The position numbers and the translations under genes are program-made. From CAYWHE01 sp964458125 (GTDB taxonomy: Bacteria; Bacteroidota; Bacteroidia; AKYH767-A; OLB10): a stretch of 37,459 nucleotides of DNA. Location: the NCBI GenBank assembly GCA_964458125.1, contig CAYWHE010000008.1, positions 1-37,459 of the forward strand, in the 5' to 3' direction. The notes beneath the pieces were generated by a model that was not told where the DNA came from, searched no databases, and saw only the letters and a list, made by a program, of their open reading frames with translations. Below are positions 1-8,583 of the stretch, in pieces; the first letter of the stretch is position 1, and each line of letters opens with the position of its first letter.

Positions 1-80
1 GTTCACCGCAGCAACCTTTAACTGCCTCAGAAGGTGTGAAAGAACAGGAAATCACTTTTGAAGAAATCAAAGTCAAATAA
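1..80 (+). CDS. C-terminal fragment of a gene starting left of the window
   Basis: An open frame enters from the left edge and stops at TAA (78-80). It encodes about 26 residues ending in TFEEIKVK, mostly charged. This is too little to assign a family. The frame ends 10 bases before the ATG of the OsmC gene, so the two may share a transcript. The call rests only on the open frame and its position, so it could be chance. Confidence 0.45.
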   Translation, partial: SPQQPLTASEGVKEQEITFEEIKVK

Positions 81-90
81 ATGTTTAACC

Positions 91-534
91 ATGGAACCTC
101 ATTATTATCAAGTACGCGCCAACTGGGAGCACGACCGAATCGGAACGCTTTCATCCAGTGAACTGGCCACCTCCTTCAGCGTGGCTACTCCCCCGCCTTT
201 TCCTGGCGGGATATCAGGGATCTGGTCGCCGGAGCACCTGCTGACCGCATCCGTCAACAGTTGCCTGATGACTACTTTCCTGGCCATTGCTGAAAATTCA
301 AAACTGGAATATGTCCGGTTTTCCTGCGATGCCAAAGGCAAACTGGAACAGGTTGAGGGCAAATACCTGATGACAGAAATTCACCTGTTCGCCGAACTTG
401 AAATTAAAAATGAATCGGACCGGGAGCGGGCGGAACGAATTCTACAGAAATCGGAAGCGGCCTGCCTGATCAGTAATTCGATCAAATCCAAAACCATTCT
501 GAAAACCAATATAACTTGTAAATCCTATGCCTGA
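91..534 (+). CDS. OsmC/Ohr family peroxidase-like protein
   Basis: This is an OsmC-family protein of about 147 residues. The family reduces organic or fatty-acid hydroperoxides with a cysteine pair in the cytoplasm. The two expected cysteines are present: one in the central helix (NSCLMTTF) and one in the second helix (EAACLIS). The N-terminal segment (YYQVRANWEHDRIGTL) and the PEHLLTASVNSC stretch are typical of OsmC folds. I chose ATG 91. An in-frame TTG at 58 would add 11 lysine-rich residues and run into the upstream gene. The 3' end overlaps the thioredoxin gene by 8 bases, which suggests translational coupling and a shared role in thiol-based peroxide defence. The exact substrate cannot be read. 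Confidence 0.9.
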   Translation: MEPHYYQVRANWEHDRIGTLSSSELATSFSVATPPPFPGGISGIWSPEHLLTASVNSCLMTTFLAIAENSKLEYVRFSCDAKGKLEQVEGKYLMTEIHLFAELEIKNESDRERAERILQKSEAACLISNSIKSKTILKTNITCKSYA

Positions 535-835
535 TACCTTTAGCGATATTATCAACAGCGACAAACCCACCCTCGTGGATTTTTATGCCGAATGGTGCGG
601 TCCCTGCAAGATGATGAAACCCATTCTCGAAGATCTCAAGTCCTCGATCGGAGAAAAAGCCAAAATCATCAAGATCGATGTGGACAAGAATCCCCAGGTA
701 TCCATGGCCTATCAGATACAGGGCGTACCCACACTGATGCTCTTTCAAAAGGGGCAGATCAAATGGAGACAGGCGGGTGTGGTTCCGGTTGATCAGTTGC
801 AAAAGGTGATTGAACAATATTCCGTTTCACGTTAA
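527..835 (+). CDS. trxA: thioredoxin
   Basis: A 102-residue classical thioredoxin that reduces disulfides in cytoplasmic proteins. The active site WCGPC has cysteines at residues 24 and 27, preceded by the usual VDFYAEW strand. The cis-proline motif GVPT follows, and the length is that of a single-domain thioredoxin. There is no signal peptide, so it should be cytosolic. It overlaps the OsmC-like gene by 8 bases. OsmC-like peroxidases need a dithiol reductant, so this thioredoxin is a reasonable partner by context, although OsmC/Ohr enzymes in some bacteria use lipoylated proteins instead. Confidence 0.95.
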   Translation: MPDTFSDIINSDKPTLVDFYAEWCGPCKMMKPILEDLKSSIGEKAKIIKIDVDKNPQVSMAYQIQGVPTLMLFQKGQIKWRQAGVVPVDQLQKVIEQYSVSR

Positions 836-851
836 AAAGCGAGGTTCTCTT

Positions 852-1478
852 TTGGAAAAATTTGACCGTAAGGAACACTGGGAACGGATTTATCAAAGCC
901 GGAAACTTCAAGAGGTAAGCTGGTATCAGCCTGTTCCGGTTACTTCACTGGAGATCATCAGCACCCAACACCTGCCCCTCACGGCCAGGATCATAGATAT
1001 AGGCGGAGGTGACAGTTTGCTGGCGGATCACTTGCTGGACCTGGGCTACAGGGATATTACGGTGCTGGATATTTCTGCTGCGGCCCTGAAACGTGCACAG
1101 GAACGCCTTGGCGAAAGGTCAGGACTTGTCAAATGGATTGAATCCGATGTGACTGCATTCCGGCCGATTGAAACTTATGACCTTTGGCATGACCGTGCCG
1201 CCTTCCATTTTTTAAAAGATGATGAGGAAATTGACCGGTATCTGCTGGTTGCCACCCAAAGCCTGAAACAAAACGGAATACTGGTCCTCGGAACGTTTTC
1301 AGAGGAAGGACCGCTTAAATGCAGCGGATTGGAAATCCGTCAATACACTGAAACCTCCATGACTGAACGACTGAAGAAACTTTTCGGTAAAATCAGGTGC
1401 GTCACCGCAGAACACCTGACCCCGGCCAATGCCATTCAGCATTTTATTTTTTGCAGTTTCCGCAAACTGGCTGCATGA
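852..1478 (+). CDS. class I SAM-dependent methyltransferase
   Basis: A small Rossmann-fold methyltransferase of about 208 residues. Motif I is seen as IIDIGGGDSLLADHLL, followed by the acidic end of strand 2 (VLDIS) and a WHDRAAFHFL segment. This matches the subgroup whose N-terminus reads HWERIYQ...EVSWYQP. That subgroup acts on small molecules such as thiols or metalloids in some members; the substrate here is unknown. No ATG lies in the first 150 codons, so the start must be non-ATG. I prefer TTG 852, which has GAGG about 8 bases upstream and begins just before the conserved region. TTG 810, overlapping the thioredoxin gene, is the alternative. Third gene of the OsmC-trxA cluster. Confidence 0.85.
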   Translation: MEKFDRKEHWERIYQSRKLQEVSWYQPVPVTSLEIISTQHLPLTARIIDIGGGDSLLADHLLDLGYRDITVLDISAAALKRAQERLGERSGLVKWIESDVTAFRPIETYDLWHDRAAFHFLKDDEEIDRYLLVATQSLKQNGILVLGTFSEEGPLKCSGLEIRQYTETSMTERLKKLFGKIRCVTAEHLTPANAIQHFIFCSFRKLAA

Positions 1479-1593
1479 TAATTTCCGTCGTGATGAAGCT
1501 TAACAGGTTCGAGGACTTGTTGACTGCCAATCCTATGAATTGAACTCCTCCTGAAGGCTGATGAATATCATGAAGAATTTACGAAACTCCCGG

Positions 1594-1601
1594 TATCTTT
1601 G
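1594..1601 (+). promoter_or_regulatory. candidate Bacteroidota -7 box
   Basis: TATCTTTG matches the Bacteroidota -7 consensus TAnnTTTG exactly and lies 30 bases before ATG 1632. No good TTG -33 element is seen at the usual spacing, so the call is tentative. Confidence 0.35.
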
Positions 1602-1631
1602 TATGGTTTGCTGAATAGTCCCCATGGTCAT

Positions 1632-2012
1632 ATGAAAACAGCCCTATCGGTATTTTTACTCGTTTCGTTTACAGGCAGCCTATTTCACCTGGATGAGGTT
1701 GCCAAAATACCGGTATTGATAAATCATTTTAATGCATACTGTGCATCCGGTCAGGATAAATCTTTCCGTACTTTTTTAGCGGTGCATTACCTGCAGGCGG
1801 AAACCCATGAATTGCCGGCCCAGGATAATGCAGACAGGCGCCTGCCCTATAAATCCATTCAGCAAATGCATTTACCGCTTAGCATGCTCCATGAATCACC
1901 CGGCGAATTTCATTACTTTTCCGGTCCTCAAGACCGTTATCCGGATTTCAGTGCGGAGGAGAAACCCACCTGTTCCGCTTTCGGGATCTGGCAGCCTCCC
2001 AGGCTTGGATGA
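1632..2012 (+). CDS. small secreted protein of unknown function
   Basis: About 126 residues, starting at ATG 1632 (MKTALSVFLLVSF), which gives a clean N-terminal signal or anchor segment; a TTG at 1599 would only add an unlikely extension. The HLDEVAKIPVLINHF segment and the C-terminal IWQPPRLG resemble small exported Bacteroidota proteins with a conserved 'K-P-V-L-hydrophobic-H-F' core. No enzyme motif, metal-binding cluster or second membrane segment is visible. It sits 61 bases upstream of a DUF2231 membrane protein. A -7-like box precedes it. Function unknown. Confidence 0.6.
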   Translation: MKTALSVFLLVSFTGSLFHLDEVAKIPVLINHFNAYCASGQDKSFRTFLAVHYLQAETHELPAQDNADRRLPYKSIQQMHLPLSMLHESPGEFHYFSGPQDRYPDFSAEEKPTCSAFGIWQPPRLG

Positions 2013-2033
2013 TAATATTTGGGATTAATTTTG
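2005..2033 (+). promoter_or_regulatory. candidate promoter for the DUF2231 gene
   Basis: TTG at 2005-2007, an 18-base spacer, then TAATTTTG at 2026-2033, an exact TAnnTTTG -7 box. This fits the Bacteroidota sigma-A pattern and leaves a leader of about 36 bases to ATG 2074. It overlaps the end of the preceding gene. Confidence 0.45.
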
Positions 2034-2073
2034 CCCGCTAATTTTTTTTGTTTAAATTCAATCGGAAAGAAAA

Positions 2074-2565
2074 ATGAACTACACACATCTGCATTTATTA
2101 CTCAATCACTTTCCTATAATAGGAACGCTGATTGCAACCCTGTTTTTGTTATACGGGAACATACGCAAAAACAGGGAAATGATCAACGGTGCCCTGGTGG
2201 CCATCGTAGCCATGGCTCTTGTTGCCATACCCGTTTTTCTCACCGGGGAACCGGCTGAGGACTCTGTTGAAAAGATTGCCGGGGTTACCAAATCCAGCAT
2301 AGAAGAACATGAGGAGGCCGGTGAACTGGCCCTCTGGTTCATGGAGCTGGCCGGGGTCATGGCCCTGCTGTCACTGATTTTTACATACCTGAAACAATCC
2401 TTTGTTGTGCTCTCCATCCGCCTCACCTGGATTCTCTCCATCGCAGCCTTCCTCCTGATGGCCAGGACAGGCTATATAGGCGGAAAAATACGCCATACGG
2501 AAATTGACAATCCTGCCGCTGTCACTCCCAACACTGGTGAGGCAGAGGATGGAGACGATGATTAA
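2074..2565 (+). CDS. DUF2231-like inner-membrane protein
   Basis: A 163-residue protein with four predicted membrane spans, at about residues 8-27, 38-57, 88-106 and 110-130. The N-terminal LHLLLNHFPIIG motif and the acidic, histidine-containing loop after the second span (EHEEAGELAL) are typical of DUF2231-like proteins, in which the conserved histidines may bind heme or metal. The tail is very acidic (EAEDGDDD). The gene has its own candidate promoter (2005-2033). A perfect 8-bp inverted repeat follows it. Function is not established for the family. Confidence 0.75.
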   Translation: MNYTHLHLLLNHFPIIGTLIATLFLLYGNIRKNREMINGALVAIVAMALVAIPVFLTGEPAEDSVEKIAGVTKSSIEEHEEAGELALWFMELAGVMALLSLIFTYLKQSFVVLSIRLTWILSIAAFLLMARTGYIGGKIRHTEIDNPAAVTPNTGEAEDGDDD

Positions 2566-2581
2566 CAGGATTGGCCGAAAA

Positions 2582-2621
2582 CCCGGCTGTTCCAGGATAA
2601 TTCTATCTAATGGCAGCCGGG
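2582..2621. other. stem-loop downstream of the DUF2231 gene
   Basis: CCCGGCTG (2582-2589) and CAGCCGGG (2614-2621) are perfect inverted repeats around a 24-base loop. There is no T-run, so this is not a classical intrinsic terminator. It could stabilise a 3' end. The rest of 2566-2746 shows nothing else recognisable. Confidence 0.4.
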
Positions 2622-2746
2622 CTATCACCTGATCTATCGGAACACTTCAATCTGAATTCTTTTATTCCTCCAGAAGAAATAATCACCCGCAATAAAAAGG
2701 TACCTGGTTCAACGGATTATTTCCTGATGGTCCCGGCTAACAAATA

Positions 2747-3967
2747 ATGTTTATGAAACGCTTACATCATTTCCCTGTCTTTTTCCTGTTGCCTCTTTCA
2801 GTTTTCTGGTCTGCGGCCGTTTTTTCCCAATGTTCGGTGACCATACAGCCTCCGGGCCCGCTTGCATTATGCGAGGGAGATTCCGTTATCCTGACGGCCC
2901 TTTCAACAGGAAGCAGCTCCATCATCGATCAGTCCCAGTTAAACAGTAATGCAGGCACCAGCGCCCGGAACCTGCCGGGTTATTCCCATTGGCAGTCGTT
3001 TACGGCAGGCCAGTCCGGAATACTGACCCAGCTTGACCTGGGATTCTTTAATTTCATCAGCGGAACAGGCACTCTTTCCTTTTACCAGGGAACTGGTACA
3101 GCAGGAATTCAGCTGAGTACACAAACGGTGACGGTTTCCTGTCCGGGAGGTAACTGCCTGCTTTCGTTTACGGTAAATGTTCCGGTAACGGCCGGACAGG
3201 CTTATACGCTTCATTTTATTCCCGGCCCCGGAATTCCCGATCCGTATGGCGTGCAGGTGGAAAACCCCGGAACCTACCCGGGAGGATATTTTACCATCGT
3301 GGATCCATCCGGGTCATACCCGACGGCATTTGATATGCTTTTTCAAACGCATGTAAGTCCTCCGGCTTATCTTCTGTGGTCGGACGGTTCCACACTTGGT
3401 ACGGTAACTGTTCAGAGCGAAGGCTGGTATTCGGTGATAGTCACCGATTCGGCCGGCTGCACCGATACCGATTCCATTTTCGTAACCGTTCATGATCCCG
3501 ATACTTCCGTACTTGTGGCCGGAAATATTCTTTCTTCGGTTGATTCGGGAGCCGCCTGGCAGTGGGTAGATTGCGCCAACGGATATGCCGTTATCCCGGG
3601 AGAAACAAACCAGTCCTTTCAACCGCTCACCGGAGGTTCCTTTGCCGTTGTTGTTACCGATAATGGCTGCAGTGATACCTCATCCTGTTATACCATGAAC
3701 TTTAGCGGATTTCCGCTCGTATCACACCTTGTTCCTGTCCACATATTTCCAAATCCTTCCGATGACCTGTTTTATATCCCGGACCTGACGGGAAAGATGG
3801 AAGTTGCTGGAATATTCAACCTGTGGGGCCGCAAATTAAATTCCTGTATTATTCAAAAAACGGCAGGAGGATTTCAGATTCATGCCGGTTCCCTCCCCTG
3901 CGGAATATATGTATTATGGCTGAAAACAGGGGCATTCCTGCAACCTGTTCAAATCATCAGGAATTAA
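2747..3967 (+). CDS. secreted protein with Ig-like repeats and T9SS sorting domain
   Basis: A 406-residue exported protein. Residues 1-28 form a signal peptide ending near VFSQC. An Ig/PKD-like segment with CEGDSVILTA follows, then a middle region with a lectin- or DUF4082-like look (QSFTAGQSGILTQLDLG). A second Ig-like unit has LLWSDGSTLGTVTV...GWYSVIVTDSAGCTD. The last ~75 residues are a type IX secretion type A sorting domain, with IFPNPSDD near its start and GIYVLWL near its end. The protein should therefore cross the outer membrane and be attached to, or shed from, the surface. There is no catalytic domain. ATG 2753 is an equally good start, two codons in. Confidence 0.85.
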   Translation: MFMKRLHHFPVFFLLPLSVFWSAAVFSQCSVTIQPPGPLALCEGDSVILTALSTGSSSIIDQSQLNSNAGTSARNLPGYSHWQSFTAGQSGILTQLDLGFFNFISGTGTLSFYQGTGTAGIQLSTQTVTVSCPGGNCLLSFTVNVPVTAGQAYTLHFIPGPGIPDPYGVQVENPGTYPGGYFTIVDPSGSYPTAFDMLFQTHVSPPAYLLWSDGSTLGTVTVQSEGWYSVIVTDSAGCTDTDSIFVTVHDPDTSVLVAGNILSSVDSGAAWQWVDCANGYAVIPGETNQSFQPLTGGSFAVVVTDNGCSDTSSCYTMNFSGFPLVSHLVPVHIFPNPSDDLFYIPDLTGKMEVAGIFNLWGRKLNSCIIQKTAGGFQIHAGSLPCGIYVLWLKTGAFLQPVQIIRN

Positions 3968-4093
3968 TCATCAATTTTGGAGCAGGCGGATATCACTGTT
4001 CCAACAGGCCTGGAAAATGCTTCACTGGAGGAAATTTCGTGGGGATCTTTTCTTGCAGGATGAAGTTCTATATTTACAGGGAAAATAACAGAT

Positions 4094-6589
4094 ATGTCCA
4101 GTTACAACCTGACCGGTTTAACAACAGATGAAGTTGAACAAAACAGGTTGTGCTATGGAATAAACTCTGCTGAACCTGAAAGACGATTCAGGAATTTTTT
4201 CCTGGTCCGGGATGTGGTCACCGAACCGCTTTTCATTATGCTGGTCATGGCGGTTTTCATTTATTTTCTGTTGGGGGAATATACGGAAGGTGTCGTGATG
4301 ATCCTGGCGCTTTTCTTTGTTTCAGGAATATCCCTGTACCAGGAAAACAGGAGCCGGAATGCCGTGAATGCATTGAAAAAGCTGACCAGCCCGCTTTGCA
4401 AGGTAATACGGGACGGCGAGCAGCGGGAAATTGATTCTGTGGAGCTGGTTCCCGGGGACCTGGTCCTGCTGGAGGACGGCAATATTGTGCCGGCCGATGC
4501 GCGAATTCTGGAGGCACATGATTGTACGGTGAACGAAAGTATCCTGACCGGTGAATCCCTCGCGGTGGAAAAATCCGGGAGGGATACGTTTAACCTTTTA
4601 TTCCAGGGCACGATGCTGCTTTCAGGATCTTGTATCGGCACCGTAACGGCCACCGGAAAGGAGACGGCACTGGGAAAGATCGGTAAAAAGCTGGAAGAAA
4701 TGGAGGTGGAAAAAACACCACTGCAGTTGCAGATCCGGCAGTTCGTCAGGTTCATGGTCCGGGTCGGGATGGTGGCATTCGTGGTGGTATGGGGATTCAA
4801 TTCGTACCGGTCGGGAAGCATTCTGAACGGATTGCTGCACGGGCTGACGCTGGCCATGTCGGTGCTTCCTGAAGAAATCCCGGTGGCCTTCAGTACGTTC
4901 ATGGCGCTGGGGGCTTACCGGCTTTATAAAATGAAGGTCATCGCACGAAGTCCCCAGACGGTGGAAACCCTGGGTGCCGCCACCGTGATCTGTACGGATA
5001 AAACGGGTACGCTGACTGAAAATGAAATGAAACTATCAGCCGTATACGAATTAAAGGGGCACCACCTGAATGATTTTTCAGCGGGGCAGCCGGTCCTGAA
5101 CAAGGTGCTGGAATATGCCATGTGGGCCTCCGAACCCGTACCCTTCGACAGGATGGAGAAATCGCTGCACCTCTGGTATGAATCGCTGGCTGTTATGGAT
5201 CAGCGGAACAGGTACCAGCTGGTTCATGAATATCCCCTCAGCGGCACTCATCCGGTGATGACCCACGTTTTTTCAGATTCGTCCGGGGATAGCATAATCG
5301 CCTGCAAAGGCGCTCTGGAATCACTCCTCAGGCAGTCGGTACTCACCCCGGAAGAAGCGGACCGGATCAAAGGAATCAACCTGGAACTGACCTCTAAAGG
5401 ATACCGGGTACTCGCTGTGGCAAGGGGGAAAGGCGACATCCATCACCTTCCCTTATCCCATCAGGATATACCGGTTGAAATACTGGGATTGGTGGCCTTC
5501 CATGATCCGCCTAAGGAAAATATAAGGGAAACCCTGGAACATTTTTACAAAGCAGGCATCCAGGTAAAAATGATCACGGGTGATTTTTCCGAAACCGCAC
5601 TATCCATTGCCCGGCAGGTCAACATGAAAATCAGCCCCAATCAGCTGACCGGGGACGAAGTGATGACCATGAACGATGAAGAACTAAGGCAAAAAGCAGG
5701 AGCGACAACCATCTTTGCCCGCATGTACCCGGAGGCCAAATTGCGTGTAGTGGAGGCGTTAAAAGCAAACGGGGAAGTGGTGGCTATGACCGGCGATGGC
5801 GTGAATGACGGACCTGCCCTGAAGGCAGCGCATATCGGCATTGCCATGGGAAAACGCGGCAGTGAAGTGGCCCGGAGCACGGCGGCGATCATATTATCGG
5901 ATGATAACCTGGAACACATGGTTCAGGCAGTCATGCTGGGCAGGCGGATTTATGAAAACCTGAAAAAGGCCATCCGTTATATCATTTCCATTCACATCCC
6001 CATCGTGCTGATTGTCACCCTGCCACTATTAGCCTTCTGGAAATTCAAGGATTTCTTTTCTCCCATTCATGTTATTTTCCTGGAACTCATCATGGGCCCC
6101 ACCTGCTCCATCATTTTTGAAAACGAACCGATTGAGGCCGATTCCATGAGCCGCAAACCCAGGAAAATGAGCAGTACCTTTTTCTCCCTGAGGGAACTTT
6201 CGATCAGCATGATTCAGGGACTTTTCATTACCGCATCCTGCCTCGGACTGGGTTATTACATGATGCACCAGGGATGCAGTGAAAGTAAAACAAGAACTTT
6301 CATTTACACGACTTTAATCCTGAGCAATATCTTCCTGACGCTGGTGAACCGCTCTTTCCGTTATCCGGTATGGGTGACCCTGGGTTATAAAAACAACCTG
6401 ATTCCCCTGATCCTGTCGGTTTCCGCAGTTGTTTTAACGCTTTCCCTTTATTTACAGCCAGTACGGAATCTTTTTCAGTTCGAACTCCTCACCCCTGCCG
6501 ACCTGTCCCTTTGCCTGTTGGCCGCCTTCGCCGGAGTATCCTGGGTGGAAGTTTTCAAATGGCTGAATAAGGGAGAAAAATTACGTTAA
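4094..6589 (+). CDS. P-type cation-transporting ATPase (P2-like)
   Basis: An 831-residue P-type ATPase with no N-terminal metal-binding domain. Actuator-domain TGES is at 152-155, the phosphorylation site DKTGT has its Asp at 302, and the hinge TGDGVND is at about 566-572. The M4 ion-site motif is PEEIP (259-263), not the PEGLP of Ca2+ pumps. The M6 region reads LELIMGPTCSIIFENEP, where classical P2 pumps have an NLVTD-type sequence. Around ten membrane spans can be placed, including six after the hinge. It belongs to the P2-like group often annotated only as a cation pump; the transported ion cannot be assigned from these motifs. The ATG follows a TATATTTA near-match to the -7 box (about 4063-4072). 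Confidence 0.93.
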   Translation: MSSYNLTGLTTDEVEQNRLCYGINSAEPERRFRNFFLVRDVVTEPLFIMLVMAVFIYFLLGEYTEGVVMILALFFVSGISLYQENRSRNAVNALKKLTSPLCKVIRDGEQREIDSVELVPGDLVLLEDGNIVPADARILEAHDCTVNESILTGESLAVEKSGRDTFNLLFQGTMLLSGSCIGTVTATGKETALGKIGKKLEEMEVEKTPLQLQIRQFVRFMVRVGMVAFVVVWGFNSYRSGSILNGLLHGLTLAMSVLPEEIPVAFSTFMALGAYRLYKMKVIARSPQTVETLGAATVICTDKTGTLTENEMKLSAVYELKGHHLNDFSAGQPVLNKVLEYAMWASEPVPFDRMEKSLHLWYESLAVMDQRNRYQLVHEYPLSGTHPVMTHVFSDSSGDSIIACKGALESLLRQSVLTPEEADRIKGINLELTSKGYRVLAVARGKGDIHHLPLSHQDIPVEILGLVAFHDPPKENIRETLEHFYKAGIQVKMITGDFSETALSIARQVNMKISPNQLTGDEVMTMNDEELRQKAGATTIFARMYPEAKLRVVEALKANGEVVAMTGDGVNDGPALKAAHIGIAMGKRGSEVARSTAAIILSDDNLEHMVQAVMLGRRIYENLKKAIRYIISIHIPIVLIVTLPLLAFWKFKDFFSPIHVIFLELIMGPTCSIIFENEPIEADSMSRKPRKMSSTFFSLRELSISMIQGLFITASCLGLGYYMMHQGCSESKTRTFIYTTLILSNIFLTLVNRSFRYPVWVTLGYKNNLIPLILSVSAVVLTLSLYLQPVRNLFQFELLTPADLSLCLLAAFAGVSWVEVFKWLNKGEKLR

Positions 6590-6591
6590 AT

Positions 6592-6614
6592 CCTGCTCCC
6601 ACCCTGGGAGCGGG
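6592..6614 (+). terminator. GC-rich hairpin after the P-type ATPase gene
   Basis: CCTGCTCCC (6592-6600) can pair with GGGAGCGGG (6606-6614) around a 5-base loop, with one G-T pair. It follows the stop codon directly. No T-run follows, so it may be a weak or Rho-assisted terminator. Confidence 0.4.
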
Positions 6615-6677
6615 GAAAAGTGCATTCAATCAGAACCCGCCATGATCTGCCTCATATAAAGCATCACCTGACCCGAC

Positions 6678-6685
6678 TAATTTTG
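6678..6685 (+). promoter_or_regulatory. candidate -7 box for the DUF2267 gene
   Basis: TAATTTTG is an exact TAnnTTTG match only 14 bases before ATG 6700, which would give a very short leader. No clear -33 element is seen. Confidence 0.35.
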
Positions 6686-6699
6686 AAAAAAACAGAGCC

Positions 6700-7146
6700 A
6701 TGTCACTCAACTTCGAAACCTATGCCCTGAAAGGAAATGAGTTTATCAGTCTCGTTTCACAGTTCCTTGAAATTCATGACCGGAACCGATCGGCCCGTAT
6801 CGCACGATGCGTATTGCATGCTTTGCGGGACAGGCTGACGGTGGAAGAATCACTGCATTTTATTGCCCAGTTGCCCATGGCCCTGAAAGGCGTTTATGTG
6901 GACGGATGGTCGGTACCCTCCAAACACAACCATCCCAAAAGCCTGGAGGATTTCCTGGATCTGGTTTTAACAGAGGACGGAAAAACAGCGTGGAAGGATT
7001 TCTCCAGCGCTGAAGAAGTCCTGGAAGCGGTTGTTGCCGTTTTCAAAGCGCTTTCCTGCTACCTGACCAACGGTGAAATGGAAAAAATTATAACAGTCCT
7101 TCCGCCCTACCTGAAGGCATTTGTAAAGGAATGCCTGACGGCTTAA
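6700..7146 (+). CDS. DUF2267 family protein
   Basis: A 148-residue helical soluble protein with the DUF2267 pattern: an N-terminal helix with FISLVSQFLEI, the segment RIARCVLHALRDRLTVEESLHFIAQLP, then a second similar half near EVLEAVVAVFKALSCYLTNGEMEKIITVLPPYL. The two halves look like internal repeats of the same helical unit. DUF2267 proteins are commonly encoded beside universal stress proteins and other general stress genes, as here, but no biochemical activity is established. It has its own -7-like box and is followed by a hairpin (7164-7182). Confidence 0.85.
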   Translation: MSLNFETYALKGNEFISLVSQFLEIHDRNRSARIARCVLHALRDRLTVEESLHFIAQLPMALKGVYVDGWSVPSKHNHPKSLEDFLDLVLTEDGKTAWKDFSSAEEVLEAVVAVFKALSCYLTNGEMEKIITVLPPYLKAFVKECLTA

Positions 7147-7163
7147 TCCAGGTTTAACAGTCA

Positions 7164-7182
7164 ACCGGCTTACTTAGCCGGT
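7164..7182. terminator. hairpin after the DUF2267 gene
   Basis: ACCGGCT (7164-7170), a 5-base loop, then AGCCGGT (7176-7182): a perfect 7-bp stem 18 bases after the stop. No T-run follows, so termination is uncertain. Confidence 0.4.
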
Positions 7183-7721
7183 GAGGGAGTTGGATTTTGA
7201 GGTCAATCTCCAGCCCGCCTTTATTCCATGCCCTTCCTGGTCATCACGATTACCCGGACCAACGAAAAGGCCATCCTGATAAAGATGACATGCCAACGTA
7301 AACAGTTGAATGGTCAGTTCACAGTAAATACTCTTCTGATGATCAAATAAGGGATTAAGAGCACCCGAACCGGTAACCAGCCGGTCCAAAAGAAAGGGAA
7401 ATGCCTGCTGCCATTTCCACTGTCGAAAGTTAAAAACGTTGTGAAGAAGGAATAGAGCAACTATGGCAAGTTCCGGCGGAATGCAGGAGAATACGATTGG
7501 TTGCTGATAAAAGATACATGCTGCAAGTCAGAAAGGTTGTGATTCTCTGCCATTGAAGTCAGTAATGGCCGAAAGAATCTGAATGATGTTAATCGGAATG
7601 CCGCAGATAAGCATCCTAAAACGATGATATCTAATACCGGCTGCGCATTATTTTTCCCGGTGATACCGCCGGAGCAATACAAACATATTGTACCTTTAAC
7701 CTCTCCCAGAAAACAAATTCC
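7183..7721. other. 539-bp stretch without a convincing gene
   Basis: No gene with start, family resemblance and normal composition was found here. On the minus strand a frame stays open from about 7527 to 7177 (about 118 codons, no good start). It contains segments such as LFVGPGNRDDQEGHGIKAGW that read more like protein than chance. This may be an eroded gene. A TACCTTTA near-match to the -7 box (7691-7698) probably serves the universal stress gene at 7722. Confidence 0.4.
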
Positions 7722-8558
7722 ATGGTGATACTGGTGCCAACTGATTTTTCTGAAAATGCCTTCCATGCCTTGAATTATGCGGTGGAAATAAACCGGCATT
7801 TGAACGGTAACATCGTTATCTTTCATGCCTATGAAGCACCCCAATATGCCGGTGAAGTCACCTTTGATATTCCATCTGCAGCAGAACTGAAACAAGCATC
7901 GCTGAATTCTATGCAGGCCCTTCTCGAAAGAGCGAGCCGGATGTATCCCGGAATCCATTTTCAAACGTCACTCGCCGAAGGCATGACCGTCGGGAGCATC
8001 ATATCCATGGCCGAAAAACTGAAAGCCGGGCTTGTGGTGATGGGAACCACAGGTGCTTCCGGATTGAAAGAAATCCTCCTCGGCACACAAACTGAACTTG
8101 TGACAAGGGATTGCACCATTCCTGTTATGGCTATTCCTGCCCGGGCAAAATTAAAAATTCCCCACCGGGTCATTTATGCTACCGGGTTTCGCGAATCGGA
8201 CCAGGCCCACCTGAAATGGTTGCTGGGTTTACTCAAGCCCTTCGGTTCAGAAATTATCCTGTTGCATGTTGCCGATGATGAAAGGAATAAAACCAACGAC
8301 TATGCCCGCCTGTTTGATTTCATGGAAGGGCTGAAAAATCAAAACGCCGATACAAATCTTAACTTTAAGTTACTGGAAGGAGATGATGCTGTTCATGATC
8401 TGAACCTGTATGCCGAGGAAGTGCAGGCTGATCTGCTGGTGCTGAACAAACGTGACCGCCCGTTTTTCAAACGGCTTGTCAGCAGGAGCATCACAAAAAG
8501 GCTCGTTTATCACACCCATGTTCCGTTGCTGGTGGTTCATGATCAGCAGGAACGTTAA
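7722..8558 (+). CDS. tandem-domain universal stress protein (UspA family)
   Basis: A 278-residue cytoplasmic protein with two Usp domains. Domain 1 (about 1-145) begins ILVPTDFSENA and carries the complete nucleotide-binding signature: GTTG, nine residues, then GT. Domain 2 (about 150-278) starts at VIYATGFRESD. It lacks the G-x2-G-x9-G(S/T) motif, reading NKRDRPFFKRLVSRSITKRL there. So only the first domain is expected to bind ATP, and the second may serve dimerisation. A related two-domain protein is encoded at 36532-37374. Family members respond to starvation, oxidative and respiratory stress; the specific role is unknown. Confidence 0.92.
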   Translation: MVILVPTDFSENAFHALNYAVEINRHLNGNIVIFHAYEAPQYAGEVTFDIPSAAELKQASLNSMQALLERASRMYPGIHFQTSLAEGMTVGSIISMAEKLKAGLVVMGTTGASGLKEILLGTQTELVTRDCTIPVMAIPARAKLKIPHRVIYATGFRESDQAHLKWLLGLLKPFGSEIILLHVADDERNKTNDYARLFDFMEGLKNQNADTNLNFKLLEGDDAVHDLNLYAEEVQADLLVLNKRDRPFFKRLVSRSITKRLVYHTHVPLLVVHDQQER

Positions 8559-8583
8559 AACCATTTGCTCCACTTATCAAGTG

